A DNA stretch of 34,102 nt from Calocera cornea HHB12733. Lineage: Eukaryota; Basidiomycota; Dacrymycetes; Dacrymycetales; Dacrymycetaceae. The notes beneath the pieces are model-generated. The model was not told where the DNA came from. It did no database searches and worked only from the letters and a program-made list of their open reading frames with translations. This document shows, in pieces, positions 9,107 through 19,636 of the stretch (its first letter is position 1; each line of letters opens with the position of its first letter). The position numbers and the translations under genes were made by a program. Where the stretch lies: NCBI GenBank assembly GCA_001632435.1, contig KV424002.1, positions 1 through 34,102 on the forward strand, written 5' to 3'.

Positions 9107-10725
9107 TCAGGTCGAATCCCCTTCAATCCACGCCTGTACTTTTCTTTTCGCCACAACTTTTCCTCGCCTAATCGTGACCCTAGAGAAAGGTGGCGAGAGC
9201 GCAGCCATCCTCCAATCAGTACACCCGTCCAGTATGACCAAATCCGCAGGCTCTCCAGCTTGGAAGCTCAGATCGGCGGCATGTTCGGGCGGCCGCAATC
9301 CCGCAGCACTTGCCGCCTGAATCGTAACCATCCTGAGAAGTGAAGCCAGCGCCGTCTCGGTCGCATCCTGATACACGGCAACGCACAGCGGCAGAAGCGC
9401 AAGTGGATCACCGTCACCTTGTGGTGTGAAAAGGTTTCCGACATTGCTGCGGGCTGATTAGATTGAGCGGCCTGAGAGGAAGAGTCACTCACTTGACGGA
9501 GAGAGAGACGCGGCCCTGCAGGTAGGTCGATGACTGTCGTTCAAGCTCCAAGGCGTTGAGAAGGCTTCGGACTCGATCACGATAGAGAGCTGGCTCGTTC
9601 GCATGGTGCATGTACATGTCGGAATTGGGCAAGCCTACGATGTAGATCTCCAGTCCCTGTGCCAAGGCAGTTACGTTCTTGTAAATGTTTGCCGGATCGA
9701 TCCTAGACAAAGAGCGGCAATGACCGACGGTCACCCGAAGTGGATACACCGAATCGCGTCGAGCAGGGATACTTCGGCGAGAGTGGAAGGCTGGTCGCTT
9801 GCGGACCTCTGCGATAAGGTCCATGAGACGCGAGTCTCGGGATATATCGAAGTCGAGGTGGAAATCCGCGTCAATACCGTACTCTTCGGCCAGGTTTAGG
9901 ATGTAGTTGATATTGGCCATTTCGAAGGGCTTTCCACCCTTCTCCACATATGGTGCAGACCCGATAGCGGCGACGGCTCCTCCTCGACCATTGTCAAGAG
10001 CTGTCTTCAGCAAAGTTTGCATCTGTCCCCTGTATTGAGGGTCTCCGTCCCCAAAGGGCCCAGAAAATATACTGTCTTGAGCGAAAACGACCAAGCGGAT
10101 TGCGCAGCTGTCGTGAAACTCGGCTTTGAGCTGCATTCCCACGTCAACGCACAAAAGATCCACCGTGGGGTCGACCTCGACGTGTGCGCGCATGGTTGTC
10201 ACACCATGAGAAATAGACGCCCTGATAAGTTGACGACCGCGGGACAGCAGATCGTCTTCTTCGAATTCGGCTTTCCTGAACTTGATGTTAAAAGTGCACC
10301 TTCATGCTACTTTGAGGAGAACTGACGCATCCTGGGTCTTTTTCATTGCCTCTGCGAAGGTCCTAACAGTAGCACTTAGAGAGTGATAGCACCAAAAGAG
10401 TAATGACTCACCCCTCTTGAATTGAGCACCGTCCGAGGAGGTAAGGCTTATCGAGATGAACATGGCTGTGCACGAGGCCAGGCAACACCAATGAGCCCTT
10501 TGCATCGATAACAGAGTTGTCGACCGTTCCTTGTTTCGAGAATTGGACTGTTGATGGAAAGGGACTCGACGGTGTCGATAAGGCTGGCGAGGTCGGTGTC
10601 ATGGATGTTCCCTCTATGGTTGGTTCGGGAACGATGGACACGATTCTTCCCGTGGCTGCATCGCAAACGATCCTGACGAGGTCGGCATAGCCAAAGGCGC
10701 GAGCATTGCAAATGGAAATTGGCAT
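9107..10725 (-). CDS. Cytosine-deaminase-like amidohydrolase, paralog 2
   Basis: Four exons (10725-10412, 10362-10327, 10275-9493, 9446-9107) encode 490 residues. Exon 2 is only 36 nt. It is supported by phase and by the encoded TFAEAMKKTQDAKAEF, which fits the family's helix after the HxH strand. Visible motifs are LPGLVHSHVHLDK (H88/H90), SHGVTTMRAHVEVD, ADFHLDFD (H256, a plausible match to CodA H214), RVTVGHCRSL (H302), VNNVGNLFTPQGDGDPLA, LLRMVTIQAASAAGL and ADLVILDGCTDW. The positions matching CodA E217 and D313 hold other residues, as in paralog 1. The last exon is 340 nt in both paralogs and its intron site is shared, showing recent common descent. It probably acts in the cytosol as a metal-dependent hydrolase of an unidentified ring or amide substrate. 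A TATA box with overlapping CCAAT lies about 80 bp upstream. Confidence 0.85.
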
Positions 10726-10802
10726 GTCGGGTCTGTAAGTGTAGACGAGTGAGAGAGTTGGGAACTGAGAGATTGAGAAACCGACAGGTTTGTTGCGGCG
10801 AC

Positions 10803-10815
10803 ATTTATATTGGCG
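10803..10815 (-). promoter_or_regulatory. CCAAT/TATA promoter element of paralog 2
   Basis: On the minus strand the sequence reads CCAATATAAAT, combining CCAAT (10815-10811) with TATAAAT (10809-10803). It lies about 78 bp upstream of ATG 10725, and a CT-rich leader follows. The spacing suits a TATA box that sets the transcription start 30-60 bp downstream. Confidence 0.45.
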
Positions 10816-11990
10816 GCAGAAAGGGGTACCACAGCCAATACCTCCGCCGGGATCCCATTGTTGGCGTCCTCCATATCCCTAAGCGCCGTCCTTTGAGGAG
10901 TATCGTCGGCAAGCGGCTAGTCTCGGAAGTCTAGAACTAATGTGCTGCAAGTGCTTTCCCATAGACGCGGAGCTTGCAAGAGGCAAGACCCAAGAGCAGC
11001 AGGGCTTAGAGCGGAACAAGAGCGGAAGCAGGGATAACAGCTTTGGCACGCAGAACGGTGCAATGTCAGCGCCTGCATGCCAGGCGTGTGGCGCCTCTTG
11101 TTGGCTGGCGCATATACATAGCCCCTATCGTGCAGAACCGCAGAAGACAGAATAAACGCTTGATTGGCCAAAGTCAATGATGGCCCCAGAGAGAGGATTG
11201 ATGACTAGAGGACATAGCTGGCGCCTCGAGGGTGACTGATGCGGGGTCCTAACCTTCTTCGACTTTCTTCGGTCTTACTCCGGCCCACAGCCTCTCCGAG
11301 GAACTGCCAGCTACGCGTTGAGGGAGGCAAGCGGATGCTCCGCACCACAACAGCTTGTGCCAGTGCCATACTTCTAACGTGAGCCAGCCCTCATCACCCT
11401 TGTAGCGAGTGAAGCTCCCATTACGTTGACAACAGAATGGATTTATGGAAATCCCAGAGAGGATCAGGATGAATGCACGTGCAGATAAGATGCCTGAACG
11501 GATGTGTAGACCAACAACAGATGAAGACCAACTGAGAGACGGCCTGACGATGCAAGGAAAAATTTGGGAGCGAAAGGCGATAGGGAGACAGCGAGACAAC
11601 TGAGAAGCGAATGCAAAGCAGTAGGAGAAATGACGTAGGTCAGAGACTTTTGTAGCTCGTGATGATAACCAAGAACATGCAAAGTGCGCAGAAGCACAAA
11701 CGATGAATACGTGTAGAACCCGAAGAGGGAAACGAAGTGATAAACAGGCAGCACTCGGTGCCGAACCAGGTATATGGTGAACAGCGAACGAGTGAGGTTA
11801 ACGAGTGTCTAGACTAGGCGGGCTGGCACAAGTACAGATCCAGAACTGGTAGGTGAAACAGAGTTCTGATGGGTTGTCGAGAAGGAAACATGTTGAGGCT
11901 TGGAAGACGTTGCGATGATCGGGTTAGATGATGCCGGCGCTTGCACACGCTGCCAGGGTCGGACCGGGCAGAAAGGGAAGGCAGAAAAAT
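10816..11990. other. Intergenic interval, distal upstream of paralog 2 and 3' flank of CCCH gene
   Basis: I see no gene with family motifs or a consistent exon chain. The half nearest 11990 probably includes the 3' UTR of the minus-strand CCCH gene. The other end is the upstream region of paralog 2. A Leu/Ser-rich minus-strand frame near 11464-11754 is best read as pyrimidine-rich untranslated sequence. Confidence 0.5.
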
Positions 11991-14266
11991 TTAGGCAAAG
12001 ACGGCATCGGATTCGCGGGCCGGGGTCGGGGCCCTGGGAAGACTGGAAGGCATCCCATCGATTTTCACGGATTCCAACTTGTTGGTCATCTCTGCAACAT
12101 CGTCGGAGGGCTTAGCCGCCTGAGAGAAGGACCCTTAGTAAGCCACCGTTGCACGTCACTGTACAGTTTTGAATGCACGCACCTTGTCCGAACCCGATTC
12201 AGAACCCGACCGCGCCTGGCTCGAGCTCCTCGCGGCGGGAGCAGGTGCCTGGAGAACCTGTGCTGCGGTAGGACCCACAATGGGCTTCACTCCGTTAAGA
12301 GCCGCAGCCGCTCCGCCGAGGGCCGGGAAGTCATCCGCATTCGGAATACGCTGGCGGTTGATGGGCGCGGCTGAGCTGGAGCGGGAGCTCCCGGCAGTCT
12401 GTGCACCATGCTTGCCATTCGCTACAGCGCGAAGCTTATCAAAAGATCCGCCACCCTGGCTGGAGGGAGACGACCCGTTGCCCGAGCCGTTCCGAGGGTA
12501 GGCATGACCATTAGTCGCAACTGGGGGCTCGTGGATCGTCGGGAACGAGGCTTGCTTGTCCAGATCATTCACGGGCAACCGAGGACGAGCAGCGCGCGGG
12601 TGAACGGGCGGAGGATCGTCAGGGCCGGGCATGATGTGGGCGAAGCGGCAAGAATCGCTGTAAATTTTCATCAGATTACGCTCCCAAGTCAGCAATCAAA
12701 ACAGACGCACCCATTCTTGCACTTTCCAGTAGGGAAGAAAAGACAGGGAACATTAGAAGGCGGTTGCCTCTGGCCTGGCAGGTAGGAAGTCCGCCGACCT
12801 CCCCGGCCCCGTGTAGAGCCGCGGAAGTAGGTGGTGGTAATGTGATTTTCCGTCGGAGGCATGCCATCTGGCATCTCCGGCTGGCCATTGTAGTCGAGAG
12901 CTCGAGGGGTGGAGAAGGACCGTCTATGGGCGGCAGGAGCAGTAGGAATCGTCACGTCGTTGGCCGGAGAGTAGAAGTTCGTAGGCGAGGGCGGCGCCAT
13001 AGGGTGGGGAGAAGCGCCCGCGAGGCTGTGGTTTGCCTCAACTGGAGACATGGGGACGGCCTGCCCCATCGCGGGGTGGGCGTAGGGCGAGATCGGGGGT
13101 GGCATGCCCACCTGCCACATGCCGTTCATGACAGGGTTCACAACGGGGGAGAAGGAGGCCGATAGCGGGGAGTGGACATCCGAGCCTGAGCGCTGGTGGG
13201 GTCCCCCAGGCGCAGGAGGGAATGGCGGGGAGGCCATAGGCCCCATGGGTGGGTAGCCGGGCATGCCCCCAGCAGTCATGTAGTAGGGTCCATAGGACAT
13301 ACCGGAAGGGTCGTAAGGTGGTGAAGCATAGGAATATGCGACAGGGGGCATGGGGTAGCCGTAGGCAGGTCCTGGCGCCTGGGCAGGGGCAGGCTGGGCA
13401 GCAGGGACCGTGTCCGGATGGGCGAAGAGGCATTGCGAACCATAGCGACACGCAGGGTAGAATCTGATACAGCAAATCAGTACACAACGATGTGCCACAT
13501 GGAGGGTTTCCCACGCACCTGCATGGAATGGTCTTTGCAATCTCAGGGGGAGGCAGGCCAGCACTGCCGTTCTCACTCCTCTGCACGGGCGACTGGGAGG
13601 GCTGCTGGAGCTGAGGTTGCTGTTGCTGCTCGGGGGGAGGGGGCGGGGCCATCATATCCGGACGATACATGTACTGGTACGGGGCGTAAGGAGCGGGAAC
13701 CATCCCTTCGGGGTAGTAGGCCTGGGGGTACGCCGCATAGGACACTTGCTCGCCGTAGGTTATGTAATTCGTGGGAACCGACTGTGCTGGGGCCGCCTGG
13801 GGTGCGGGGTTCTCGAGCTTAGCCCGGGCCGAGGCAAGCAGCTCGAGAATCGTCCCGTCCTCCGAGTATGAGTCGGGTCGCCCTTGCGCCGAGTTGTTGT
13901 TGGGGTCAGCGCCTAGAGCAGTGACGCAACGTACAATAGGGCGATGCAGTGAAAAAAAAAAGCAGAAAATAACGGAGGCAGAGGCAACGTCAGATCGCAC
14001 GTAAATCCCGGCGGGGTTGGGCGAACGCACCATGGTCCAACAATACTCGCACGACCTCGACATGTCCATTCCTAATCGACTGGATGAGCGGTGTTGCGCC
14101 GGTGTGATCTATAACGTAAGCGCATGAGCAGATTTGTTAATGTGGCGTAATTCAGCGACGACGGCGTACCTTTGATCTCCACGTCGACACTGGTAGCCTC
14201 CTTAAGGAGCTCCTGCACCTTTTCCAGATCGCCATCGCTCGCAGCCCTCCATAGCGGGGAGACCAT
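11991..14266 (-). CDS. Ankyrin-repeat tandem CCCH zinc-finger protein
   Basis: Six exons (14266-14170, 14108-14031, 13912-13519, 13463-12711, 12657-12183, 12119-11991) join in phase into 641 residues. Donors are GTGCGT or GTACGC. Residues 1-~62 form two ankyrin units (SPLWRAASDGDLEKVQELL; DHTGATPLIQSIRNGHVEVV). Two CCCH fingers follow: IPCRFYPACRYGSQCLFAH (C-x5-C-x5-C-x3-H) and PCLFFPTGKCKNGDSCRFAH (C-x7-C-x5-C-x3-H). They are separated by a long Pro/Tyr/Met/Ser-rich linker. The C-terminus is disordered and ends in a short helix (AEMTNKLESVKIDG) on its own 129-nt exon. CCCH fingers of this kind usually bind AU-rich or other mRNA elements, and the low-complexity regions suit RNA granules. The layout resembles plant ankyrin-TZF proteins and fungal CCCH regulators. 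ATG 14266 (context GCCATGG) is preferred over upstream non-ATG codons. The role in mRNA turnover is inferred. Confidence 0.88.
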
Positions 14267-15398
14267 GGCGAAGCGTTGATTGAGCGGAGCAGACAGCGAG
14301 GCGGGATCGAACAAGGAACGATCCAAACAGCCCCAGCAATACCCGAGTTGTAGACAGAGGCGTGAAGCAGCCGAAAATTGCTTTCACGGAGCCGCGGGGT
14401 GGACAATGATGGCGAGAGGAAGGTGGGGAAGGGGTGCTAGGCTTGTATGAAGCCCTTGTAGCGTGTGAGGCGGTTTTGAGTTGAAAAGCGAAGGGAAGGA
14501 GGAAATAGGAACGGCCGGAGTGGGTCCAGCAGCGGTGGGAGGGCCGAGTAAAAAATTTGGGCGGCAGCACACACACGGGCGCATGCAGGCGCAAAGCGGT
14601 CTGTTGCGCGCGTTCGGGGGTCGGAAGCCGAACGCGGGATCACCCGGCACGGGCGACCTCGGTGGCGTAACGATTGCACCCGGGGTCCCTCCAGGTGAAA
14701 AAACGTAAGGCTGCAGCCGCCCACGACCCTTCCCTCGATAGCCGAACAGGCCCAAGCCTGGATTTTGAAAGGCAGCCCAGACGTCAAATGCCACGCGTCA
14801 AATATTGGAATGGGAACGTACCTATCCCACATTTAGACAGTAAGCTCAGTTACGTCAGGTGTCAACAACATGCCCGCACCCGCGCCCCGCCCAACCCATA
14901 CGAATGCGACCCGTTCATCCACCGACCTTGGCAGGAAATAGAGCCCGTGCGACAAATCGCGTCTCGTGTGCGGGTAGCGCGGCATATTGAGCAACCCTTC
15001 TCTTTGCCGCCTTCTGTCCGTCGGGCGCCATTCAAGGGACCAATTTGTCACGAGGCGAGACGCAGGGTAACGCTTATGTTCTTGCCAGGTTGGCAGGGCT
15101 CAAGCACGAGACCGATGTGACCGGTATACCTTCTGCCTGGCCAAGTAAACCGCACCGTGCCATTATTACTGCAGGGGCGTCGTGCCTCATGAGAGCATGC
15201 CCCGCTTTCGAACCCATCACATGGGGGCCGGTGGGAAAGCTTGACGCAACTTGCTTGATATTGAACACGGTCGTAAGCAGGCTGCCATAAGCCATTTGAT
15301 ACCGGCGAAACAATGGATACATGAGGTTTAGCACCGTGTGGGGATGCTCGTAGCCGCGCCACATCTGCAGCCGCTGATCGCCACAGGCTAATCGGGTC
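14267..15398. other. Intergenic interval, upstream of CCCH gene and 3' flank of GPD
   Basis: No gene is supported. The first ~500 bp read on the minus strand are strongly pyrimidine-rich, consistent with a promoter and a long 5' leader for the CCCH gene. The remainder is 3' flank of the GPD gene plus unassigned sequence. I see no tRNA-like fold or mobile-element signature. Confidence 0.5.
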
Positions 15399-16950
15399 CT
15401 ATCGTGAAAGCACACTAGCCCGCGGCGACAAGTCGCCTTCTTTGATGCCTAGCTTCTTCATGAGCGCTCGTACTGGCTTCGATATGTGGGCCGGCAGGTC
15501 AATTTCGGACTGCGGAGGCAGGGACATCAGCTCGCCCGCCATGTCCTTTGCTCCTCGGCCACCATAAAGCACCTAGAAATATCAGGTGAGACCCTGTCTT
15601 GTCTCACGATTCAGATACCATACATACCGCGTACACGCCCTCTGCTATCGGTGCTTTGATCTCAAGCTTCTTCAGAATGGAGTGAAGCGCTTTCGCGGTC
15701 GTCACGCCTTCAGCGACACTGCCGAGGGTTTTGATGATGTGGTCGAGCTTCTCGCCCTCGCCCAAACGACGACCGACGGTGAAGTTACGGGACGAGGTCG
15801 ACGAGCAGGTCAGGAAGAGGTCACCAACGCCGGCGAGGGACAGGAACGTCAATGGAGATGCGCCATATGCCGTACCGACACGAGTCATCTCTCCCAGGGA
15901 TCGAGTAATGAGGCCTGTCCTGTCGTCAGAAGGTGGACCGGGTAAAGGATCAAGCTCTGCTGACCAGCCCTGGTGTTATTCTCGTACCCCATACCGTCTG
16001 CAATGCCCGAGGCAATAGCATACACGTTCTTCAGAGCACCAGCGAGCTCCACCCCGACAGGATCAGGATTGGTGTAGCAGCGGAACCATGGTTGATGAAA
16101 GAGGTCTGAAGTGCGCTGTGCATGTTCGGAGGACAGAGACGCGACCGACACTGTCGTTGGCTGGCGCCTGACGACTGTAGAAGCAGTCTCAGCAAACAGA
16201 ATATCAAACTCTTGTATCGATACGTACTTTCTTTCGCAAACGACGGTCCGGACTGAATAGCGGAGCCGTAGGTAAGTGAACGAGCGTTGTCGCTGTGGAG
16301 CTTTACGTACAACGAAAGTGGCCACGCGCGCAACATCTACCCCGCACGTGTCGGCGATGATCTCCAACGGGAGGGCTTGCGTCTCGACCTCGATACCCTT
16401 GTTGACAAATATGAAGAGAGGGAGCTCCTTGCTGCGGTCCAAACGGGAACGGACATTCTCCAGCGTCTCTCTGCATATACATCATCCACCAGCACCGATC
16501 GCCGAGCGCATGCACGCACCTCAGACCTTGGGTAGGGATAGCAAAGAGAAGGACATCAACACCGTTGAGGACCTTCGCATCAGGAAACTCAGGACCGAGG
16601 GCAGTGATGCTCTCCGGGAAGGCATGATCCGTGAGATACTTGGGGTTGCGGTGGGTTTTGTTGAGCTCCTCGACGACATCTGCTTCGCGGGACCACTATA
16701 ATGGACCAAACGGACCGAAATGAATAGCTGTCATGATGATCACATGAGGGGCCCCACAATGTATACCGTGTGGTCCACTTCGGCGAGGTGATCCGCTAGG
16801 CACGAGCCGAAGTTTCCTGTGACCGCGGTGGTCAACCAGAACGCACTGATGGTAGACCCTGCCGAAGCGGGCGCAAAGCAGACACTCACCAGCACCGAGG
16901 ACGAGCACCTTGAGGAGGTGAGCAGGTGGCACACCTTGCGGGAGATCCAT
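15399..16950 (-). CDS. GPD1: NAD-dependent glycerol-3-phosphate dehydrogenase
   Basis: It reduces dihydroxyacetone phosphate to glycerol-3-phosphate with NADH, feeding glycerol/osmolyte and phospholipid synthesis. Eight exons (16950-16890, 16816-16758, 16695-16520, 16470-16311, 16252-16228, 16174-15965, 15914-15628, 15572-15399) give 383 residues, the family's normal length. All phases agree. The Rossmann loop GAGNFGSCLADH is at residues 19-30. Further motifs are TVYIWSRE, FAIPTQGLR, FVNKGIE, SGPSFAKE, ELAGALKNVYAIASGIADG (catalytic Lys), ENNTRAGLITR, LAGVGDLFLTC and SRNFTVGRRLG. Exon 5 is only 25 nt and encodes SGPSFAKE. The C-terminus ends KEGDLSPRASVLSR with no peroxisomal SKL. ATG 16950 gives the classical short form, but the frame remains open upstream to another ATG at 17157, a possible targeting extension described separately. 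Confidence 0.95.
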
Positions 16951-17157
16951 CCTGATGCGTGGAGGTGTCGAGGTCAATGTCGCAGGAGAGGAGAAGGCGC
17001 GACGCGGTGGAGTCCGGAGCGTGATTAAGGGGTGCCGCGCGCGGCTTTTGAGGCGGGGTTGCCGGGCGCCAAGGGGGGCTCGGAGGTGGCCGGGAAGGGC
17101 CAACAATGGGGAAAAGGAGCTCTGATAGCGAGGGAACCCCAACAAGGTCAGGCGCAT
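16951..17157 (-). other. Possible N-terminal presequence extension of GPD
   Basis: From ATG 17157 the frame runs without a stop for 69 codons into the GPD start at 16950. The encoded stretch has no Asp or Glu, many Arg and Ser, and the motif RRAFSSPATL, which resembles a mitochondrial presequence cleavage site. The start context TTGTATGC is weak. It may equally be 5' UTR whose GC-richness keeps it free of stops. Confidence 0.4.
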
Positions 17158-17857
17158 ACAACGACAAGGTTGTCCAACGGATACGCGGTGGGGAACGGGA
17201 AGACGCGGTCGTCTGCATGAGCACGGACAGACCCTGTGGCAATTACATCTGTAAACGCGACCTGCTAGTCATAGCCCGGACCCCAGTATAGACTATGTCG
17301 GGGTCCTAGTGGCTATGTGGGAAGTGGGACCCACACAGCATTGCTATGAAAGCGCTGCCCACGCTATGGATGCTATCGCTGTAAGAACGTAACCTCTGAA
17401 AACCATATTGGAGTAGCTATTTGACGCTGAAGCAGGACTCATATGGTCACGACGGGTCTGGTCTACATCCTGAACAAGTTCAATCCATAAATGGCGAGTT
17501 TTGGTATCCAAGTCCAAAACCCCCGAGCGGGTGCGGAAAGCGCATGCCCGATGGGTTTGCGCGCGCGCGGTCATGCCTGGCCCCAGTGGCAGTTCGGTTG
17601 CAGGGTCCCGAGATTAGACCCAGGGCACCCCAGTTTCGTCGTGCTCTCTGTGTCTTTGCCTAACTCCAGGTAACCATCACTTACAGCTTCAAGAGCTCAC
17701 TGTTGTGTTTCTCCTAAGGTGCTGTCCGGAGATCCAATGGAGGTGGGACATCGCATACTGTGCTTGAGATACATCATTCTGATTAGGTTTGCAGGGTACT
17801 GGCCACGCTGGTGTGCTATCACACATCGATGTAACGCTGGCAACATCTCGTCCACTA
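17158..17857. other. Divergent intergenic region between GPD and DUF6532-like gene A
   Basis: No gene is supported in these 700 bp. Both neighbours start here and point outward, so it should hold both promoters. A hairpin at 17271-17316 is listed separately. Base composition falls from GC-rich to near 50% GC across this interval. Confidence 0.5.
17271..17316. repeat. Interrupted inverted repeat
   Basis: Outer arms ATAGCC and GGCTAT and inner arms GGACCCC and GGGGTCC pair around a 15-base loop. The inner loop starts AGTATAG, giving CCCCAGTA, which echoes the CCCCAATA of the hairpin at 3997. It may be a remnant of a small inverted-repeat element or a regulatory palindrome. Confidence 0.5.
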
Positions 17858-19636
17858 ATGCCCTCCAAGTCAATTACCAAGTGCATCGAGGCGCTCATCA
17901 TCCCCAATGGAGGAAGTACGGCTACGACCGAGGTGTTGCAGGAGGTTACCTCGATCATTGGTGTGTGGCTTTAGCACAGATTTTCTAGCGAGCAAAGTAA
18001 TGACACTCCTAATCAGTGGGTCACAACGAGCCTCCCATCGGGCCTCCGGATAACGCAGGTTCTGCCTCTGCACATTCTTCGACCGATATCACCTGGGGAG
18101 GGAATGATGCGGTATCCCGCCCCTCTGTATCCTCAGCACTTACACCGGCCAATGCCTCTACGTTCGGTATGTGGATGCATCGATCTCCTCGCACCTCATG
18201 CTCATACTGCTCCCAGGAGAGCAGCTGGAAGGAGGCACACAGAGAAACAAACGCCAACGGCGAGTTTCCTCGCAAGTACGTCGTTTCCTCATCCAGCATT
18301 TAACAGCTGCTCACTCAAGCCCTAGCCTGTAGCTTTCAGTTTGGACGACTCCAGATCTGACAAGAAAAGGAAGCGACGCCGAATTGACCCTGAAATCAGC
18401 ATCGGTATGTGCAGAGGGGATTGGAATGTCATACTCTTCGTTGATTTAAGGTCAGGGACAGAGCAACCTAGATCTCTAAGAAGGTTATACACCGCGTCTC
18501 CCTCCTCGAATTCAAGCGAGAGTGTCTTCGCCTACCCTCTCTCTTCACTCGATCCTGTTGGCGAAAACCTATCATCGTATAAGCCAACCATGCAAATCAC
18601 CCTCCAGAGTGCCAAGAAGTGGTATCGGATACGACTTCTGACAAACGGCATGTATGGCCGACAGGAGGAGGCGGATGAGGCCGACCTTAGTGAATCGGCT
18701 GATGCTGCCAATCAGGAGGCGATGAGAGCGATCCCTCCCCATCCCGTGATCGATTTTGCAGCATATCCGGGGCAACGAACTTTGGCTCGCATTGTTATTT
18801 TGCTGCAAAGACTGTGCTTATGTTGTCGACAGATACGAAATACGAAATACTGGCTCCGGGGAAGATTCAAGACGAAAGCCCAAAATCTCATTTGCGGCGC
18901 TTATCCGGATGTTTTCAAGTTACACAGCGAAGCGAAAACTATTCAGCTACAGCTGACGAGAGAAAGCAACGAGAAGAGAAAGAAGCATTTCGAGAAACAG
19001 CTTCTGAAGAAACAGCATCAATTGAGCACAGGAATCACCACACTACTTCAAGATGGGCGCTTCCTCTATCAGAACTACAATTGTCTGGTAGTATGTTCTC
19101 TCTGTATTCTCACCCTTGGCAATGCTGAATGATACCTTCCACAGACCGATTCGCCATGTTCCGGCCTCTTTCTGCATGATGCCATCAAAGAATTGATGGC
19201 GGCAATGTGCTACAGCAAGTCACCGGGATGCGGAGATGCGGCCCGCCATCCAGATTACTTTGATCCACCCCCTGCGCCGCTTATCGCGTTTTCTTCGGCC
19301 ATCGTGCGTCTCATATCCGCTGTGTGATTTTCTCTAACGTATTGTAAGGTTCATCACGTTCTATCTTGCTACCAGACGGGAGTATTGAAGCCAAGGAACC
19401 TCGATGTTCAAGTAGAAGCTGTTTACTTCGAGATGCTGGGCTTGCTTGATGAGTATGCGGCCTTGTATCCTAAAGCGTTCCAAGATGGCATGGCGGAGCT
19501 TAGTCAATTCTGCTTGTAAGTTTTTCTCCACCTGTTTTCACCGAAGAGCTCGCTAACGTTCGCTTGCTAAAGCGCTAGGTATAATCTCCGGCGAGTCCGC
19601 AAACTCAAACTGCATATCACCGGTGTATCTAGCTAG
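17858..19636 (+). CDS. DUF6532-like basidiomycete protein A
   Basis: The proposed exons are 17858-17960, 18017-18170, 18217-18275, 18333-18404, 18456-19087, 19145-19303, 19349-19515 and 19579-19636, giving about 467 residues. The N-terminus is Ser/Asn/Pro-rich and disordered and carries a bipartite basic stretch (DKKRKRRRIDPE) likely to be a nuclear localisation signal. From about 18590 the frame resembles the DUF6532 domain found in many Agaricomycete proteins of unknown function: LQSAKKWYRIRLLTNGMYG, then TKYWLRGRFKTKAQNLI, then HPDYFDPPPAPLIAFSSAI and VHHVLSCYQTGV. The same pattern (AP-aliphatic-IAF..I-HH-L..Y-TG) recurs in gene B next door, so these are likely tandem relatives. The first four exons are uncertain: the strongest donor near 18167 breaks the phase, so a weaker GTGGAT donor at 18171 was used. 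The last acceptor could also be 19572. Confidence 0.6.

Noticed and set aside
11464..11754. Minus-strand Leu/Ser/Phe-rich open frame that could look like a membrane protein
   Set aside because: It lies in pyrimidine-rich sequence just downstream of the CCCH gene on the same strand, has no ATG-driven family match and no partner exons. A 3' UTR is more likely.
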